64,000 nucleotides of DNA from Bradyrhizobium sp. AZCC 2176 (GCF_036924645.1 NZ_JAZHRX010000001.1:5731501-5795500); one strand, 5' to 3'; counted from the first letter of the stretch, positions 49,199 to 58,258 are shown. Notes: generated by a model not told the origin, from the letters alone. A program made the numbers and translations.

Positions 49199-49268
49199 AG
49201 CTGACGAAATCTAATGTGCGCAGTCACCCGAAACATAGATGGGCAGGAAGTAGCACCAGGAGCGCGCG

Positions 49269-49763
49269 ATGGCTCGCCGCAATCGGACTCGGTCGTTGGG
49301 AAGAACCAGGGTTGGCAAGCTGGACATAGCAACCTGCGAGAGAGGGTGCGTGGCAGCGGCGGCTGAGCGCGCTGGATTTCGGCCGTGCTTGCGGTGCAGG
49401 CCAGAGACGGCGCCATTCTCTCCGGCATGGAAGGGCTCACGAACGACCGTTGAGCGCGCGGTGCGATTGATCGGCAACGGCGCACTCGATCATGCGTCGG
49501 TTGAAGCGCTCGCGGATCGCGTCGGAGTCGGGACGCGGCATCTATGTCGATTGTTCGACAAGTATCTCGGCGCCAGTCCCAGTCAGATTGCCAAGACTGC
49601 GCGTGTGCAGCGGGCCAAGCGACTTCTGAACGATACCAAATTGCCAATGATCGAGATTGCATCGCGATCTGGGTTCGGCAGCTTGCGCCGATTCAATGCC
49701 GTTTTTGTTGAGGTATACAAGCGCTCCCCATCCAGGATTCGACGGGTGCAACGGAATGGCTAG
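49269..49763 (+). pseudogene. Truncated Ada/AlkA-type regulator (fragment)
   Basis: The frame contains the end of an Ada-type metal-binding domain (RAGFRPCLRCRPE) and an AraC-type HTH pair (LADRVGVGTRHLCRLFDKYL and IEIASRSGFGSLRRFNAVFV). The usual beginning of the Ada domain with its other two cysteines is not recognisable, and the AlkA glycosylase or methyltransferase part that normally follows VYKRSPS is absent. It is probably a decayed alkylation-repair gene, although a small HTH protein could still be made. Confidence 0.6.
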
Positions 49764-49775
49764 AAAATTTCGGAC

Positions 49776-49806
49776 CAAAAACAAACGCGCGCCGGGTAGG
49801 CGCGCG
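49776..49806 (-). terminator. Terminator of the zinc-ribbon gene
   Basis: CGCGCGCC pairs with GGCGCGCG. In the reverse direction it is followed by TTTGTTTTTGG. It is about 90 bases after the stop of the gene at 49897, with repeat copy C in between. Confidence 0.5.
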
Positions 49807-49840
49807 GTGACATCGCTTCACGCTAGAATCTATTTTTAAT

Positions 49841-49890
49841 TTGACGCGTTTTCTTCACGCGAACCGGGAGCCACTTCGCTCGAAAACGCT
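49841..49890. repeat. Short palindromic repeat, copy C (reverse)
   Basis: Reads TTGACGCGTTTTCTTCACGC and ends CACTTCGCTCGAAAACGCT. Its reverse complement matches copy B (14654-14703) at nearly every position. It lies just after the stop of the zinc-ribbon gene. Confidence 0.8.
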
Positions 49891-49896
49891 ATGCCG

Positions 49897-50112
49897 TCAA
49901 TTACAGGCGAACCTCTTGATCGAATGTTTGGTCACGAATCCGTAACCGCAGGTATCGCAGGTCCAGAGATAGCTGATCACGTTGTCGTTGAGGTAGGCAG
50001 AAGCTTCCGCAGCCACCATGGTATCGGCGCACACCGGGCACGTCGGCAAATCACAGCCGCGCGGATCGGGTCTGGACGCTACGGTCGACAGGATTTCAGC
50101 AATAGCTGGCAT
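49897..50112 (-). CDS. Small zinc-ribbon protein
   Basis: The 71-residue protein starts MPAIAEILSTVASRPDP with GGAGG upstream. Two CxxC pairs (LPTCPVCADTM and WTCDTCGYGFVTK) form a zinc ribbon, with a conserved hydrophobic core in between. Such short proteins are common in Bradyrhizobium-like genomes; function unknown. Confidence 0.8.
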   Translation of the reverse strand: MPAIAEILSTVASRPDPRGCDLPTCPVCADTMVAAEASAYLNDNVISYLWTCDTCGYGFVTKHSIKRFACN

Positions 50113-50343
50113 CGTGACCTCCTTGCGCTCCGAACCTCAGGCTCAGCTCACGACGAAAGTATACACCAAAATCTTTGACGATGTCGCAACACAAATGCGT
50201 TGATTTCGCGATATTTGGCGACGTTCTTGTTTTGCAATGCAGCGAATTCTTCGCCTTCGCGATTTCGCCTTGCGCATCAATGCGGGCGCCTCCTAAGTAG
50301 GGCGAGCCGCAATTCCCGCACATGATCGTACAGGGGTGTTGAG

Positions 50344-51321
50344 ATGGATGCGTCGTCAGCCGCGAGTGCAGTGCAACGTCCGGGGCGGGGCCGGGTTTTC
50401 GACTCCATCGTCGATGCGATCGGCGACACGCCGATCGTCCGCTTGCGCAAATTGCCGGAGGCGCACGGTGTTAGCGCAACCATCCTCGCCAAGCTCGAAT
50501 ATTTCAATCCCGCCGCGAGCGTCAAGGACCGCATCGGCGCGGCGATGGTGATCGCGATGGAGAAGGCCGGCGTGATCAATGCCGACACCGTGCTGATCGA
50601 ACCGACGTCAGGCAATACCGGCATCGCGCTGGCCTTTGTCGCAGCCTCGCGCGGCTACCGGCTGAAACTGGTGATGCCGGAATCGATGTCGATCGAGCGG
50701 CGCAAGATGCTGGCTTTCCTCGGCGCCGAGATCATCCTGACGCCGGCCGCCCAGGGCATGAAGGGCTCGATCGCGACCGCGGAGGAACTGGTGCGGTCCA
50801 CGCCCAACGCCGTGATGCCGCAGCAGTTCAAGAACCTCGCCAACCCCGAAATTCACCGCCGCACCACCGCCGAAGAAATCTGGAACGACACCGGCGGCAA
50901 TATCGATTTCTTCGTCGCAGGCGTCGGCACCGGCGGCACCATTACCGGCGTCGGGCAGGTGCTTAAACCCCGCAAGCCATCGTTGCGGATCGTCGCCGTC
51001 GAGCCGGAGGAAAGCCCGGTGCTGTCGGGCGGGCAGCATACGCCGCACAAGATTCAGGGCATCGGCGCCGGCTTCGTGCCGGACATCCTGGATCGGTCTG
51101 TTATCGACGAGATCGTCAAGGTCAACGGCCCGACGGCGATCGAGATGTCGCGCGCGCTGGCGCGCATGGAGGGCATTGCCGGCGGCATCTCCTCGGGGGC
51201 TGCGATCGAAGCGGCGCTTGCGATTGGCAAGCGTCCCGAGAGTGCCGGCAAGACCATTCTGGCCGTCGTGCCATCGTTCTCCGAACGGTATTTGTCGACG
51301 GCGTTATTTGAAGGAATTTAG
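50344..51321 (+). CDS. cysK: Cysteine synthase A
   Basis: CysK makes cysteine from O-acetylserine and sulfide with pyridoxal phosphate. The 325-residue protein has the PLP lysine motif [11 protein letters not shown], the substrate loop [10 protein letters not shown], the phosphate-binding [12 protein letters not shown] and the serine in GGISSGAA. The N-terminus is about 15 residues longer than in enterobacteria. The BrnA-like gene starts 2 bases after the stop. The 230 bases upstream hold no recognised gene. Confidence 0.95.
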   Translation: MDASSAASAVQRPGRGRVFDSIVDAIGDTPIVRLRKLPEAHGVSATILAKLEYFNPAASVKDRIGAAMVIAMEKAGVINADTVLIEPTSGNTGIALAFVAASRGYRLKLVMPESMSIERRKMLAFLGAEIILTPAAQGMKGSIATAEELVRSTPNAVMPQQFKNLANPEIHRRTTAEEIWNDTGGNIDFFVAGVGTGGTITGVGQVLKPRKPSLRIVAVEPEESPVLSGGQHTPHKIQGIGAGFVPDILDRSVIDEIVKVNGPTAIEMSRALARMEGIAGGISSGAAIEAALAIGKRPESAGKTILAVVPSFSERYLSTALFEGI

Positions 51322-51323
51322 CG

Positions 51324-51563
51324 ATGGCAGATCAACCGCGGCGGCCGAGAACCCTCAACGACGCACGCACCGAGGCCGAGGCCGCGTTCAAGCGCGCCAC
51401 CGCCAAGGTCGCGGTAGCGCCGGCCAAACCAGCCACTGTTCCCGGCGTTCGCGAGCAGGTCACCTTGCGCATTGACCAGGACGTGCTGGAATGGTTTCAG
51501 GAGGGCGGTCCAGGCTGGCAGGATCGCATCAACGAGGCGTTGCGAAAGGCCGCCGGCAAGTAA
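51324..51563 (+). CDS. BrnA-like antitoxin, without BrnT
   Basis: The 79-residue protein has the C-terminal signature of BrnA antitoxins: REQVTLRIDQDVLEWFQEGG followed by WQDRINEALRKAA, a ribbon-helix-helix-type fold. The N-terminal half is basic and disordered. BrnT toxins are normally encoded just before brnA, but here the previous gene is cysK (2 bases apart). It is an orphan that may act as a repressor. A strong terminator follows. Confidence 0.85.
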   Translation: MADQPRRPRTLNDARTEAEAAFKRATAKVAVAPAKPATVPGVREQVTLRIDQDVLEWFQEGGPGWQDRINEALRKAAGK

Positions 51564-51617
51564 GAACGCGACACGCAGCACGCCGCAACCCAGCGTCGAT
51601 TTGCGAAGTGCCAAATG

Positions 51618-51647
51618 AAAAGGCCCGGGGATTGCCCCGGGCCTTTT
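51618..51647. terminator. Bidirectional terminator
   Basis: AAAAGGCCCGGGG pairs with CCCCGGGCCTTTT around a 4-base loop. It separates the cysK-brnA unit from the convergent caspase-like gene. Confidence 0.92.
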
Positions 51648-51671
51648 GTTCGCTGATGTGTTCGTTCGCCG

Positions 51672-53105
51672 TCAGCGCAGCATGCCACCGACTACGCCGC
51701 CGATGAAGCGACCGGCGCCGGCTGGATCAGGACCGCTGTTGTTATACTGGCGCTGCGGCGGCGCCTGCTGGGGTTGTGACTGTGCCTGGCCGCTGCTGGG
51801 GGCGGGGGCGCGGCGCTTGGGAGCGGGCCGCTCCTCGTCGGAACTCGCGGTCGGCGCGGCTGCGACGATCTCGGTCAGCAACGCCTTGTGCTGCAGCTTG
51901 TTGAGGTAGCCGCTCTTGGGATAGCCGCGCGCGGCCTGCCAGCGCGCAATTACGGCACGGGTCGACTGGTCGAATTGGCCGGTGGCCTTGGTGTCGAAGC
52001 CGAGGCCGGTGAGGCGGCGCTGCACGTCGCGGCGCTGGCCCTTATCGAGGCCGATCTGATCCTCGGTGGTCTGGTTCGCTTCCTCCTTGAAGGTTGCGGG
52101 ATCGATACCGGTGCTCAGGTTGCGGGTGGCATTAGCGTCCTTGGCACCGTTCTCCAGCGAGGCAATGCGCGACAAAGCCAGCGAGCGGAATTGACCGTTG
52201 GGATAGCTGGCCAGATAGGCGTTGAGCTCTTCCGGCTTGTTGGAATCCTTGATCGAGCGCCAGAACTCCAGTTCCACGTCCGACGCCTTTGAGGTGGATC
52301 CCGTCGGCGCTGCAGCCGCCACGGCGCCGGGCGCAGGCGCGCCGTTCAGGTAGACCGAGCCGATCAGGTTGGTGTGACCCCAAGGCAGTTGTCCCTTGTT
52401 GGTCTCCTCATTGACCTGCGCGCGGACCTTGGTCATCGCCTGCTGGATCTCGACTCCGGGCTGGGTGAGGTTGGCGAGCAGGGCGCGCGTGAACGGACTG
52501 TTGTTGCCTTCCTGGCCGTCGAGCGCGGTCTGGCCCGGGCCGGTCGCGAACGCGATCAGCGTGCCCTCGCCGGATTTCATTTCGGCAAGGCCGGTCTGCA
52601 CGTTGACGCTGCGGGTCGCGGAGTTCGACTTGATCTTGGCCGCAAACGGATTGTCGCGGCAGGCATCGAGGAACACCAGCTTGACCTTGGCGTCGCCCAT
52701 GGTCTGCTCGAGCGTGAGGTCGATATTGATCGCGGCGCCCAGCTTGACGTCCATTTCGGATTTGATGTCGGCGTCGATCGGCAACAGATAGTTGGTGCCG
52801 GAGATGGCGATGCCGTGACCGGCGTAGAAGAACAGCGCGACGTCGGCGCCCTGCGCCTTCTTGCCGAAGTCGAGCAGCCGTTCGGTCATCTTGTCGCGCG
52901 TGAGATTGGAGCCCTCGACCACTTCGAATCCGACATTGCGCAAGGCCGCGGCCATCGCCTTCGCATCGACCGATGGGTTCGGCAGCGGGGCGACGTTCTT
53001 GTAGGCGCCGTTACCGACGACGAAGGCAACACGCTTCTCGGCGCTGGCGGTACCAGCCGTGAAGATCAGGCCGATCACAGCCAGGACGAGGGTTGGGTAG
53101 CGCAT
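51672..53105 (-). CDS. Secreted caspase-like protease with peptidoglycan-binding-like domain
   Basis: The start MRYPTLVLAVIGLIFTAGTA (signal peptide) follows GGGGGA. The 477-residue protein has a caspase p20 fold (about 24-250) with the catalytic His97 in FFYAGHGIA and Cys149 in VFLDACRDNPF. After a linker come a repeat-like helix pair (LEFWRSIKDSNKPEELNAYL) and a PG-binding-like helical unit (DVQRRLTGLGFDTKATGQFD). The tail is Gln/Pro-rich and ends GGVVGGMLR. Arg/Lys-specific cleavage is inferred from the family. Confidence 0.93.
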   Translation of the reverse strand: MRYPTLVLAVIGLIFTAGTASAEKRVAFVVGNGAYKNVAPLPNPSVDAKAMAAALRNVGFEVVEGSNLTRDKMTERLLDFGKKAQGADVALFFYAGHGIAISGTNYLLPIDADIKSEMDVKLGAAINIDLTLEQTMGDAKVKLVFLDACRDNPFAAKIKSNSATRSVNVQTGLAEMKSGEGTLIAFATGPGQTALDGQEGNNSPFTRALLANLTQPGVEIQQAMTKVRAQVNEETNKGQLPWGHTNLIGSVYLNGAPAPGAVAAAAPTGSTSKASDVELEFWRSIKDSNKPEELNAYLASYPNGQFRSLALSRIASLENGAKDANATRNLSTGIDPATFKEEANQTTEDQIGLDKGQRRDVQRRLTGLGFDTKATGQFDQSTRAVIARWQAARGYPKSGYLNKLQHKALLTEIVAAAPTASSDEERPAPKRRAPAPSSGQAQSQPQQAPPQRQYNNSGPDPAGAGRFIGGVVGGMLR

Positions 53106-53282
53106 CAGGAAATCCCCCTGCAGAATCAAATAAAGGCTTTGGTTGTAACGCTGGCTGGACATTACAAAAAATCCGCCACTTCGCGCCACAAAAAAGCAGG
53201 CGAAACAACCAAATTGGAGCCATCCGTTACCTTTGCACCACGCTGCGTCGCGTGATCCAGATCACAGCCCGGCAAATAAAAT

Positions 53283-54161
53283 TCAATTTCGGGCGGATGC
53301 CTTAGTCGAAGGATTCGGTTTCAGGTTCAACAGATTGCCGGTGAGGATCAGCGCGGCGCCGAGCACGGTGAACAGATCGAGCCGTTCCGAATAGATCAGC
53401 CAGCCGGCGGCGGCGCTCAGGGGAACCCGCAGAAAATCCATCGGGATCACCACGGTGGCATCGGCATGCAGCATCGCGCGCGCCATGCAGTAGTGAGAGA
53501 ACGTGCCGCAAAACGCGATCACCACGACCCAGCCCCAGAGATGGGTCGGCGGCCACGTCCAGACATAGAGCGCGGGAAGGAGACCTGCCGCCGATTGCAC
53601 CACCAGCATCCAGAACATGATCGAGAGCGTCTGCTCGGTCCGGGTGAGCGATTTGACCATCGCGACCGATACGCCGAAGCCGACTGCGGCGCCCAGCGCG
53701 ATCAACTGCCCCGGATCTACCTCGCTGGTGGCGGGGCGAACGATCATGACGACGCCGACGATACCGAGCACGATCGCGGCGATCTTCCAGATTGTCATGC
53801 GCTCGCCGAGAAAGGTCGCGGCGAGGATCGCGGTCCAGATCGGCATGGTGAATTCGATGGCCACCACCTGGCCGATCGGAATCAATGTGAGTGCAAAGAA
53901 CCAGCCGAGCCCCGCACCGTAATGAATGAGGTTGCGCGCCACGTGCTGCGGCAGTCGTGTCGTCTTCATCGCGGCAAATCCGCCCGCGGCGCGGATCAGC
54001 GGGTACAGCATCAGAAAGCCGAGGATCGAGCGCATCTCCAGGAGCTGGAACACGTTGATCTCGCGCGCCGCCTCGCGTCCGGCGACCGCAATGATCAGCA
54101 TCAGGCTGAGCCAGCCGGCCATCCACAGCGCGGCCAGGGTTTTGGATTGTGTGCGGTTCAT
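53283..54161 (-). CDS. DMT-superfamily transporter (EamA type)
   Basis: The start MNRTQSKTLAALWMAGWLSL gives 292 residues with ten predicted membrane helices in two EamA halves (VVAIEFTMPIWTAILAATFL and FLGERMTIWK; then IPMDFLRVPLSAAAGWLIYSE). Such proteins export metabolites. The substrate cannot be read from sequence. The RidA gene is divergent from it, 160 bases away. Confidence 0.93.
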   Translation of the reverse strand: MNRTQSKTLAALWMAGWLSLMLIIAVAGREAAREINVFQLLEMRSILGFLMLYPLIRAAGGFAAMKTTRLPQHVARNLIHYGAGLGWFFALTLIPIGQVVAIEFTMPIWTAILAATFLGERMTIWKIAAIVLGIVGVVMIVRPATSEVDPGQLIALGAAVGFGVSVAMVKSLTRTEQTLSIMFWMLVVQSAAGLLPALYVWTWPPTHLWGWVVVIAFCGTFSHYCMARAMLHADATVVIPMDFLRVPLSAAAGWLIYSERLDLFTVLGAALILTGNLLNLKPNPSTKASARN

Positions 54162-54320
54162 TCGGCGGGCGCGGGGTTGGGGAAGGCCGGTATCGGCGAG
54201 TGTTGCGTGATTTGCAACGTGCAAATGCGCCGGGGCAGCGATGCGCGGCGTCACAATTTCGCTGTGGGAGTGGCTGCCGGTTCAATGCTAAGAGCGGCGG
54301 ACTCAAGGAGGAAACTGCGC

Positions 54321-54719
54321 ATGCGTGTCTTGCAACCGGCCGAATGGTCGAAACCCCGCGGCTTCTCGCACGGCGTCGAGGTCGACGGCCCTGGCAGATG
54401 GATCGTGCTGGCCGGCCAGACCGGCGGCGACGAGAAGGGCGATTATGCCCCTGACATGGCCGCCCAGGTCGGCACGGCGCTGAGGCGCATCGTCAAGCTG
54501 CTCGGCGAGGCCGGCGCGGGACCAGAGCACATCGTCCGCCTGACCTGGTACCTGACCAGCCGCAGCGAATACGAAGCCGCAGGAGCCGGCATCGGTGCAG
54601 CCTGGAAGGAAACGCTCGGGCGCAATTTCCCGCCATCGACGCTGCTCTACATCGACGGGCTGGTCGACGTCAGGGCCAAGGTCGAAATCGAAGTTACCGT
54701 CTTCGTGCCGAAGGCGTGA
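54321..54719 (+). CDS. RidA-family protein
   Basis: The 132-residue protein begins MRVLQPAEWSKPRGFSHGVE, preceded by AAGGAGG, and ends VEIEVTVFVPKA. Middle motifs WIVLAGQTGGDEKGDYAPDM and LRRIVKLLGEAGAGPEHIVR are typical of the YjgF/YER057c/UK114 fold. True RidA enzymes hydrolyse reactive enamines and need a conserved Arg near the end; here DVRAKVEIE has an Arg in roughly that place. Deaminase activity is possible but not certain. Confidence 0.92.
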   Translation: MRVLQPAEWSKPRGFSHGVEVDGPGRWIVLAGQTGGDEKGDYAPDMAAQVGTALRRIVKLLGEAGAGPEHIVRLTWYLTSRSEYEAAGAGIGAAWKETLGRNFPPSTLLYIDGLVDVRAKVEIEVTVFVPKA

Positions 54720-54803
54720 CGAGGCGTAAGCAGACATCAGAAGTGCCCGGCGCTACCAGCCTCAACAAGCGCGCCGGAAAAGACAAAAGGATACCGTAAG
54801 CCC

Positions 54804-55004
54804 ATGACCACTCGATCGACCTCTGCAGATTTCGTGACCGCCTTCGCAACCGGCTGGCCCGAGCACCAGCCCGACATCATGGTGCTGTCGCTGACCACGC
54901 ACCGGGGCGTGCAGGATTTTGCGTTCAACAGGGAGCAGGCCTTGTTGATCGCCAAGACGATCAAGGAGACCGCGGCGAAACTCGAGAAGCCGAAGACGAG
55001 TTAG
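54804..55004 (+). CDS. Small hypothetical protein
   Basis: A 66-residue frame starts MTTRSTSADFVTAFATGWPE and continues HQPDIMVLSLTTHRGVQDFA and KTIKETAAKLEKPKTS. The composition is protein-like with a compact sheet-helix pattern. It follows the RidA gene by 84 bases on the same strand. No family recognised. Confidence 0.7.
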   Translation: MTTRSTSADFVTAFATGWPEHQPDIMVLSLTTHRGVQDFAFNREQALLIAKTIKETAAKLEKPKTS

Positions 55005-55127
55005 CGCGACTCCTCAACCGTCATCGCCCGCGAAAGCGGGCGGTGAAGTATTCCAGAGATGTTATGGCCTGAAACGCCAGGGCGCGGCGTACTGGGTACC
55101 GCGCTTTCGCAGGGTACGACAGCCGGC

Positions 55128-55682
55128 CTATTTCGACAGCGTGATACTGGCTGCGCGGAACTGGCTGTCGGCCTTCATGACGATGTGTTGCTTGTTGCCG
55201 GTGGTCTTCAGCGCGATGTTGGCGCCGAAGCCCGCCGCCTGGGCGATCACCTGAAAGCTGCCGTTGGCGCCACGGCCCTGGATGTTACCGCCGACATTCC
55301 GGCTGGTCTCACTCCAGGTGCCGCTGACTTCGCCGCCCGCTGCGATCACCGCCGCCTGCAGGTTGAACCGATAGGCGTCGCTGGCGCAGGTGAGGCTCAT
55401 ATCCATGCTGGCGCCGATCACCTTGTAGACCGCCCGGCAGCGGATGCGCTCGCTCGAACCGTCGTCCAGCGTCACGGTGCCCGGGCCGGACCATGTGCCG
55501 GCCATGCCGGCGAACGCACTGGACTGGGCGTAGCCCGTGGAGGCCGCAAAGATCGTCAAAAAAAACGCGACGGCTGCGAATGTCAGCCGCCGCGCTTTGG
55601 CGAAAAATTCTGAAATCTGGCTTGCCTTACTGACGGGACGCTTCCCATCGACCGCTGCACGCGACACCAGCTGAAGCCCCAT
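55128..55682 (-). CDS. Secreted hypothetical protein
   Basis: The frame from the ATG at 55682 (with GGGGAAATGGA upstream) gives 184 residues. A hydrophobic segment (RRLTFAAVAFFLTIFAASTG) ends at YAQ, a likely signal peptidase site. The mature part is a probable beta-sandwich or lipocalin-like domain: MAGTWSGPGTVTLDDGSSER, CRAVYKVIGASMDMSLTCAS. Two cysteines could form a disulfide. It overlaps the next gene upstream by 56 bases. Confidence 0.65.
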   Translation of the reverse strand: MGLQLVSRAAVDGKRPVSKASQISEFFAKARRLTFAAVAFFLTIFAASTGYAQSSAFAGMAGTWSGPGTVTLDDGSSERIRCRAVYKVIGASMDMSLTCASDAYRFNLQAAVIAAGGEVSGTWSETSRNVGGNIQGRGANGSFQVIAQAAGFGANIALKTTGNKQHIVMKADSQFRAASITLSK

Positions 55683-55980
55683 TCCATTTCCCCGATCCGG
55701 AGTTGCCACTGAGTTGACCGTTCGCATATGCACCATTGATCGAGACTCGCACAAGTCCCCCGCTGCCGACGCTGCCGGACACCGGGCCGCCCGAAATCTT
55801 GCCGTCGGCGACATTCACGGTCGAGGTAGTCTGCGCATCGCAACTGCCCGTTTTTGTGACAACGGTAACCTGCCAAAGGCCGTCATAGGGCGACTGGGCG
55901 GAGGCCGGAGCGGCGGCCAAGGTCGCGGCTGAGGCAAGAAACGAAGCAAACAAAATGTCGCTGATGCGATTGGCGCGCAT
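55627..55980 (-). CDS. Secreted hypothetical protein
   Basis: The 117-residue product has a signal peptide (ILFASFLASAATLAAAPASAQ) and a mature domain with YDGLWQVTVVTKTGSCDAQT and a glycine/serine-rich beta pattern ending CSGRWEASRQ. The two cysteines probably form a disulfide. The layout is similar to the following secreted protein, so the pair may be a small envelope operon. Function unknown. Confidence 0.75.
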   Translation of the reverse strand: MRANRISDILFASFLASAATLAAAPASAQSPYDGLWQVTVVTKTGSCDAQTTSTVNVADGKISGGPVSGSVGSGGLVRVSINGAYANGQLSGNSGSGKWNGASAGVACSGRWEASRQ

Positions 55981-56183
55981 GGATCAAATCCTTGAGATGT
56001 GTGTGATGACGCGCCTTATCTGGTCACAATGTGTCCAAACTTGGGTGCGTCGCAACACTGTGGAAAGTTCCCGGGATTTCAAACACATCAAGGTGAATCC
56101 GGTTCCGGGCGGGGAACGAAAAAATCCGCCATTTTGATGCAAGTTCGGCGCAAATGGGACGGCTCGAGGTATTTTAGTAAGGG

Positions 56184-56783
56184 TCAGTGCTTGCCGTCGG
56201 ACAGGCTCGGCGCTTGGGTCGCGAATTCTTCCTCTTGGGGCGTGGAGGGAAGGTTGTTGTGGGTCCTGGCGTGGAAGATGACGTCAGCGAGCAGTTTCTG
56301 GCCCAGCGGGGCCAGCGCGCGCTCCCAGAGCTCGCGCGCGGTCTCTCCCTTCTTGACGAACACCCACTCCTGCGCGGCGATGGCGCCGGCGTCCATGCGG
56401 TCGGCGAGGTGATAGACGGTGCCGCCTGCGATCGGATCCTCCTCCATGATGGTCCATTCGACCGCGGCGATGCCGCGATGCCGGGGCAAAAGCGAGGGGT
56501 GATAGCCGATACCGCCGAGTTTGGCGGTGGCCAGTGCTTCCCGTGTGACGCGGGCATGGCTGTGCGCGGTCACGATCAGGTCGGTATTGGGCGCGACTTC
56601 TGGCGCGGCCACGCGCTTCGGATCGGCCTGCACGACGACCTCGATCCCGGCGGCCTGCGCGGTGGCGGCAAGCCGGTCCTCGCCATCGTGGACGACAACG
56701 CGGACGATATCGATCCCGTGTTGGCGCAACGTGTTGAATGTCGTCACGCCGAAATGGCGGGAACCGACCAGTGTGATCCGCAT
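56184..56783 (-). CDS. Formyltransferase-family protein
   Basis: The 199-residue protein has the formyltransferase core: MRITLVGSRHFGVTTFNTLR, the catalytic GIGYHPSLLPRHRG (Asn-His-Asp type site; His is visible) and AIAAQEWVFVKKGET. The usual Asn is replaced by Ile or Gly in the first position, as in some ArnA/sugar formyltransferase relatives. The substrate is unknown. It stands alone on the reverse strand. Confidence 0.9.
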   Translation of the reverse strand: MRITLVGSRHFGVTTFNTLRQHGIDIVRVVVHDGEDRLAATAQAAGIEVVVQADPKRVAAPEVAPNTDLIVTAHSHARVTREALATAKLGGIGYHPSLLPRHRGIAAVEWTIMEEDPIAGGTVYHLADRMDAGAIAAQEWVFVKKGETARELWERALAPLGQKLLADVIFHARTHNNLPSTPQEEEFATQAPSLSDGKH

Positions 56784-57042
56784 GTGTTCTGTCCGTCGTT
56801 AGTCAGGCCGGTATGCCGATAGCACACCATGGCTGCCCGTTTCGACGCTGCGGCTGCGGCTTTTGGGTTATCAACAGGGCTAGCACTCGATCGCCCAGCT
56901 CGGGTAGGGCGGTCTCGCCCGGGACGGACCGGCTGCAAATTGACGCGGCCGACGGCGCCAGCCAGCGTGAGTGGCGTCACGTCGGCAAGAATGACGCGGC
57001 GCTACGGTTCGGGCCAACGCCGGCAACCAAGGGACCGCCAGC

Positions 57043-57447
57043 ATGAAACGCTTTTTGATCTTTGCCGCCGTCGCGCCGCCGCTCGGCTTCGTCGTCGCGT
57101 TCTGGGTGATGCTGCAGATTGCCAATTGGCTTGCGGGCAGCCCGAACACCTTCGATGTCGCCCAAATCATGATGCTGCCGACGATATATCTGGTCGGGCT
57201 GATCCCGGCGCTATTGGCCGCGTGGTTCGACCATGCGCTGGCAAAACACAACGTCTCGTATCGTATCGCGCTCACGGCGCTGTTCGGCTACGCGATCAGC
57301 TACCTGCCGCTGGCAGCAACGGCTTGGATAGGCTTCGGCCACAGGCCGGGTGTCCTGCTGTGCGGGCTCATCGGCGCGGTGCCGTCGGCGGTGTGTTCGT
57401 GGCTGGCGGCGGAGCGGCATTCGCCTGACCTTGTTCTGTCACCATGA
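57043..57447 (+). CDS. DUF5413 membrane protein
   Basis: A 134-residue inner-membrane protein with four hydrophobic segments (LIFAAVAPPLGFVVAFWVML, IMMLPTIYLVGLIPALLAAW, RIALTALFGYAISYLPLAAT, GVLLCGLIGAVPSAVCSWLA). It matches the layout of the DUF5413 family. Function unknown. Its last 9 bases overlap the end of the next gene on the opposite strand. Confidence 0.85.
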   Translation: MKRFLIFAAVAPPLGFVVAFWVMLQIANWLAGSPNTFDVAQIMMLPTIYLVGLIPALLAAWFDHALAKHNVSYRIALTALFGYAISYLPLAATAWIGFGHRPGVLLCGLIGAVPSAVCSWLAAERHSPDLVLSP

Positions 57448-57684
57448 CAGGATTCGCAGCTCCGGCCGGGAGTAGGGCGGGATCGGTTGCTGGACCGGTC
57501 CGGATTGCTGTTCGGCCGCCATCCGCAGTCGCGCCCGCAGGTCGGCGCTGCACTGCTTCATCTGGTTGCGCAACTCGCGCCGGCTGAAAGTGGTGAGGGA
57601 GGGATCGCCGAGCTGCTGCCAGGCAGCGCGCAGCCATTGCTGCAGGGCGCGGATATCGGAATCGAGGACCTCAGGCTGGTTCAT
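57439..57684 (-). CDS. Small hypothetical protein
   Basis: The 81-residue product reads MNQPEVLDSDIRALQQWLRA and continues AWQQLGDPSLTTFSRRELRN, QMKQCSADLRARLR, ending with a proline-rich tail. It is mostly helical and charged. It overlaps the DUF5413 gene tail-to-tail by 9 bases. No family recognised. Confidence 0.65.
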   Translation of the reverse strand: MNQPEVLDSDIRALQQWLRAAWQQLGDPSLTTFSRRELRNQMKQCSADLRARLRMAAEQQSGPVQQPIPPYSRPELRILSW

Positions 57685-57856
57685 GCCGCCGGAATCTCAA
57701 GACGTGATCGCGCCACGATTAGGTCTGATTCTCTTACCGACGCCTACTCCGTAGCAGGACGGACGGCAGGAAAAACCGAGGCCCGGAAGGGACCTGGACG
57801 CAAGGGAACGCGTGCCCCACATGATCGTTGCATGAGTGCCTCCTGGAGAGACCTCG

Positions 57857-58258
57857 ATGTCCCGCAATCCGGCGCTTGTTCTCTTCATGGCGCTCGCCCT
57901 GATCGCCCCCACCAAGGCATTCGCACAATTGACGCCGCCGGCCGGCTCGGCCGGCGCCGGCAATTCGCCGATATCAGGCGTGCCGTTCGGTCCGGCCAAT
58001 CCCAGGGCACTCTCCGACCCCAGCGGCATCGGCAACGCCGCAAGCACCCCGCCGTTGCGCCCCAATCCTCCACCGCCGGCCGTCTCCTACGGCGCGGTCG
58101 ATACGCCAGCGCCGCGCGCACGCGTGGTGACGCCGCCCTATGCCGGCGCCTCGCAGCGGATCATCGGCCCGCGTCAGGCTTACCCGCGAAAACCGCCGGT
58201 TCGGCGGCGGGCGCGACCGGAGGTGAGTTCGTTCACGGGGATCTGCCGGGGATGCTAG
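57857..58258 (+). CDS. Proline-rich secreted protein
   Basis: The 133-residue product starts MSRNPALVLFMALALIAPTK (signal peptide, ending AFAQ), with GGAGAG upstream. The mature part is rich in Pro, Gly and Ala (GNSPISGVPFGPANPRALSD) and ends with a basic stretch and ICRGC. It looks disordered. Function unknown. Confidence 0.72.
   Translation: MSRNPALVLFMALALIAPTKAFAQLTPPAGSAGAGNSPISGVPFGPANPRALSDPSGIGNAASTPPLRPNPPPPAVSYGAVDTPAPRARVVTPPYAGASQRIIGPRQAYPRKPPVRRRARPEVSSFTGICRGC

Noticed and set aside
50096..50323. 75-codon reverse frame upstream of cysK with two CxxC-like cysteines
   Set aside because: It overlaps the start of the zinc-ribbon gene and lacks translation signals; the cysteines are not in a recognisable motif.
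53252..53265. GTGATC-CA-GATCAC as a CRP/FNR site upstream of the caspase-like gene
   Set aside because: It fits neither consensus well and lies about 150 bases upstream of the start with no other promoter sign.
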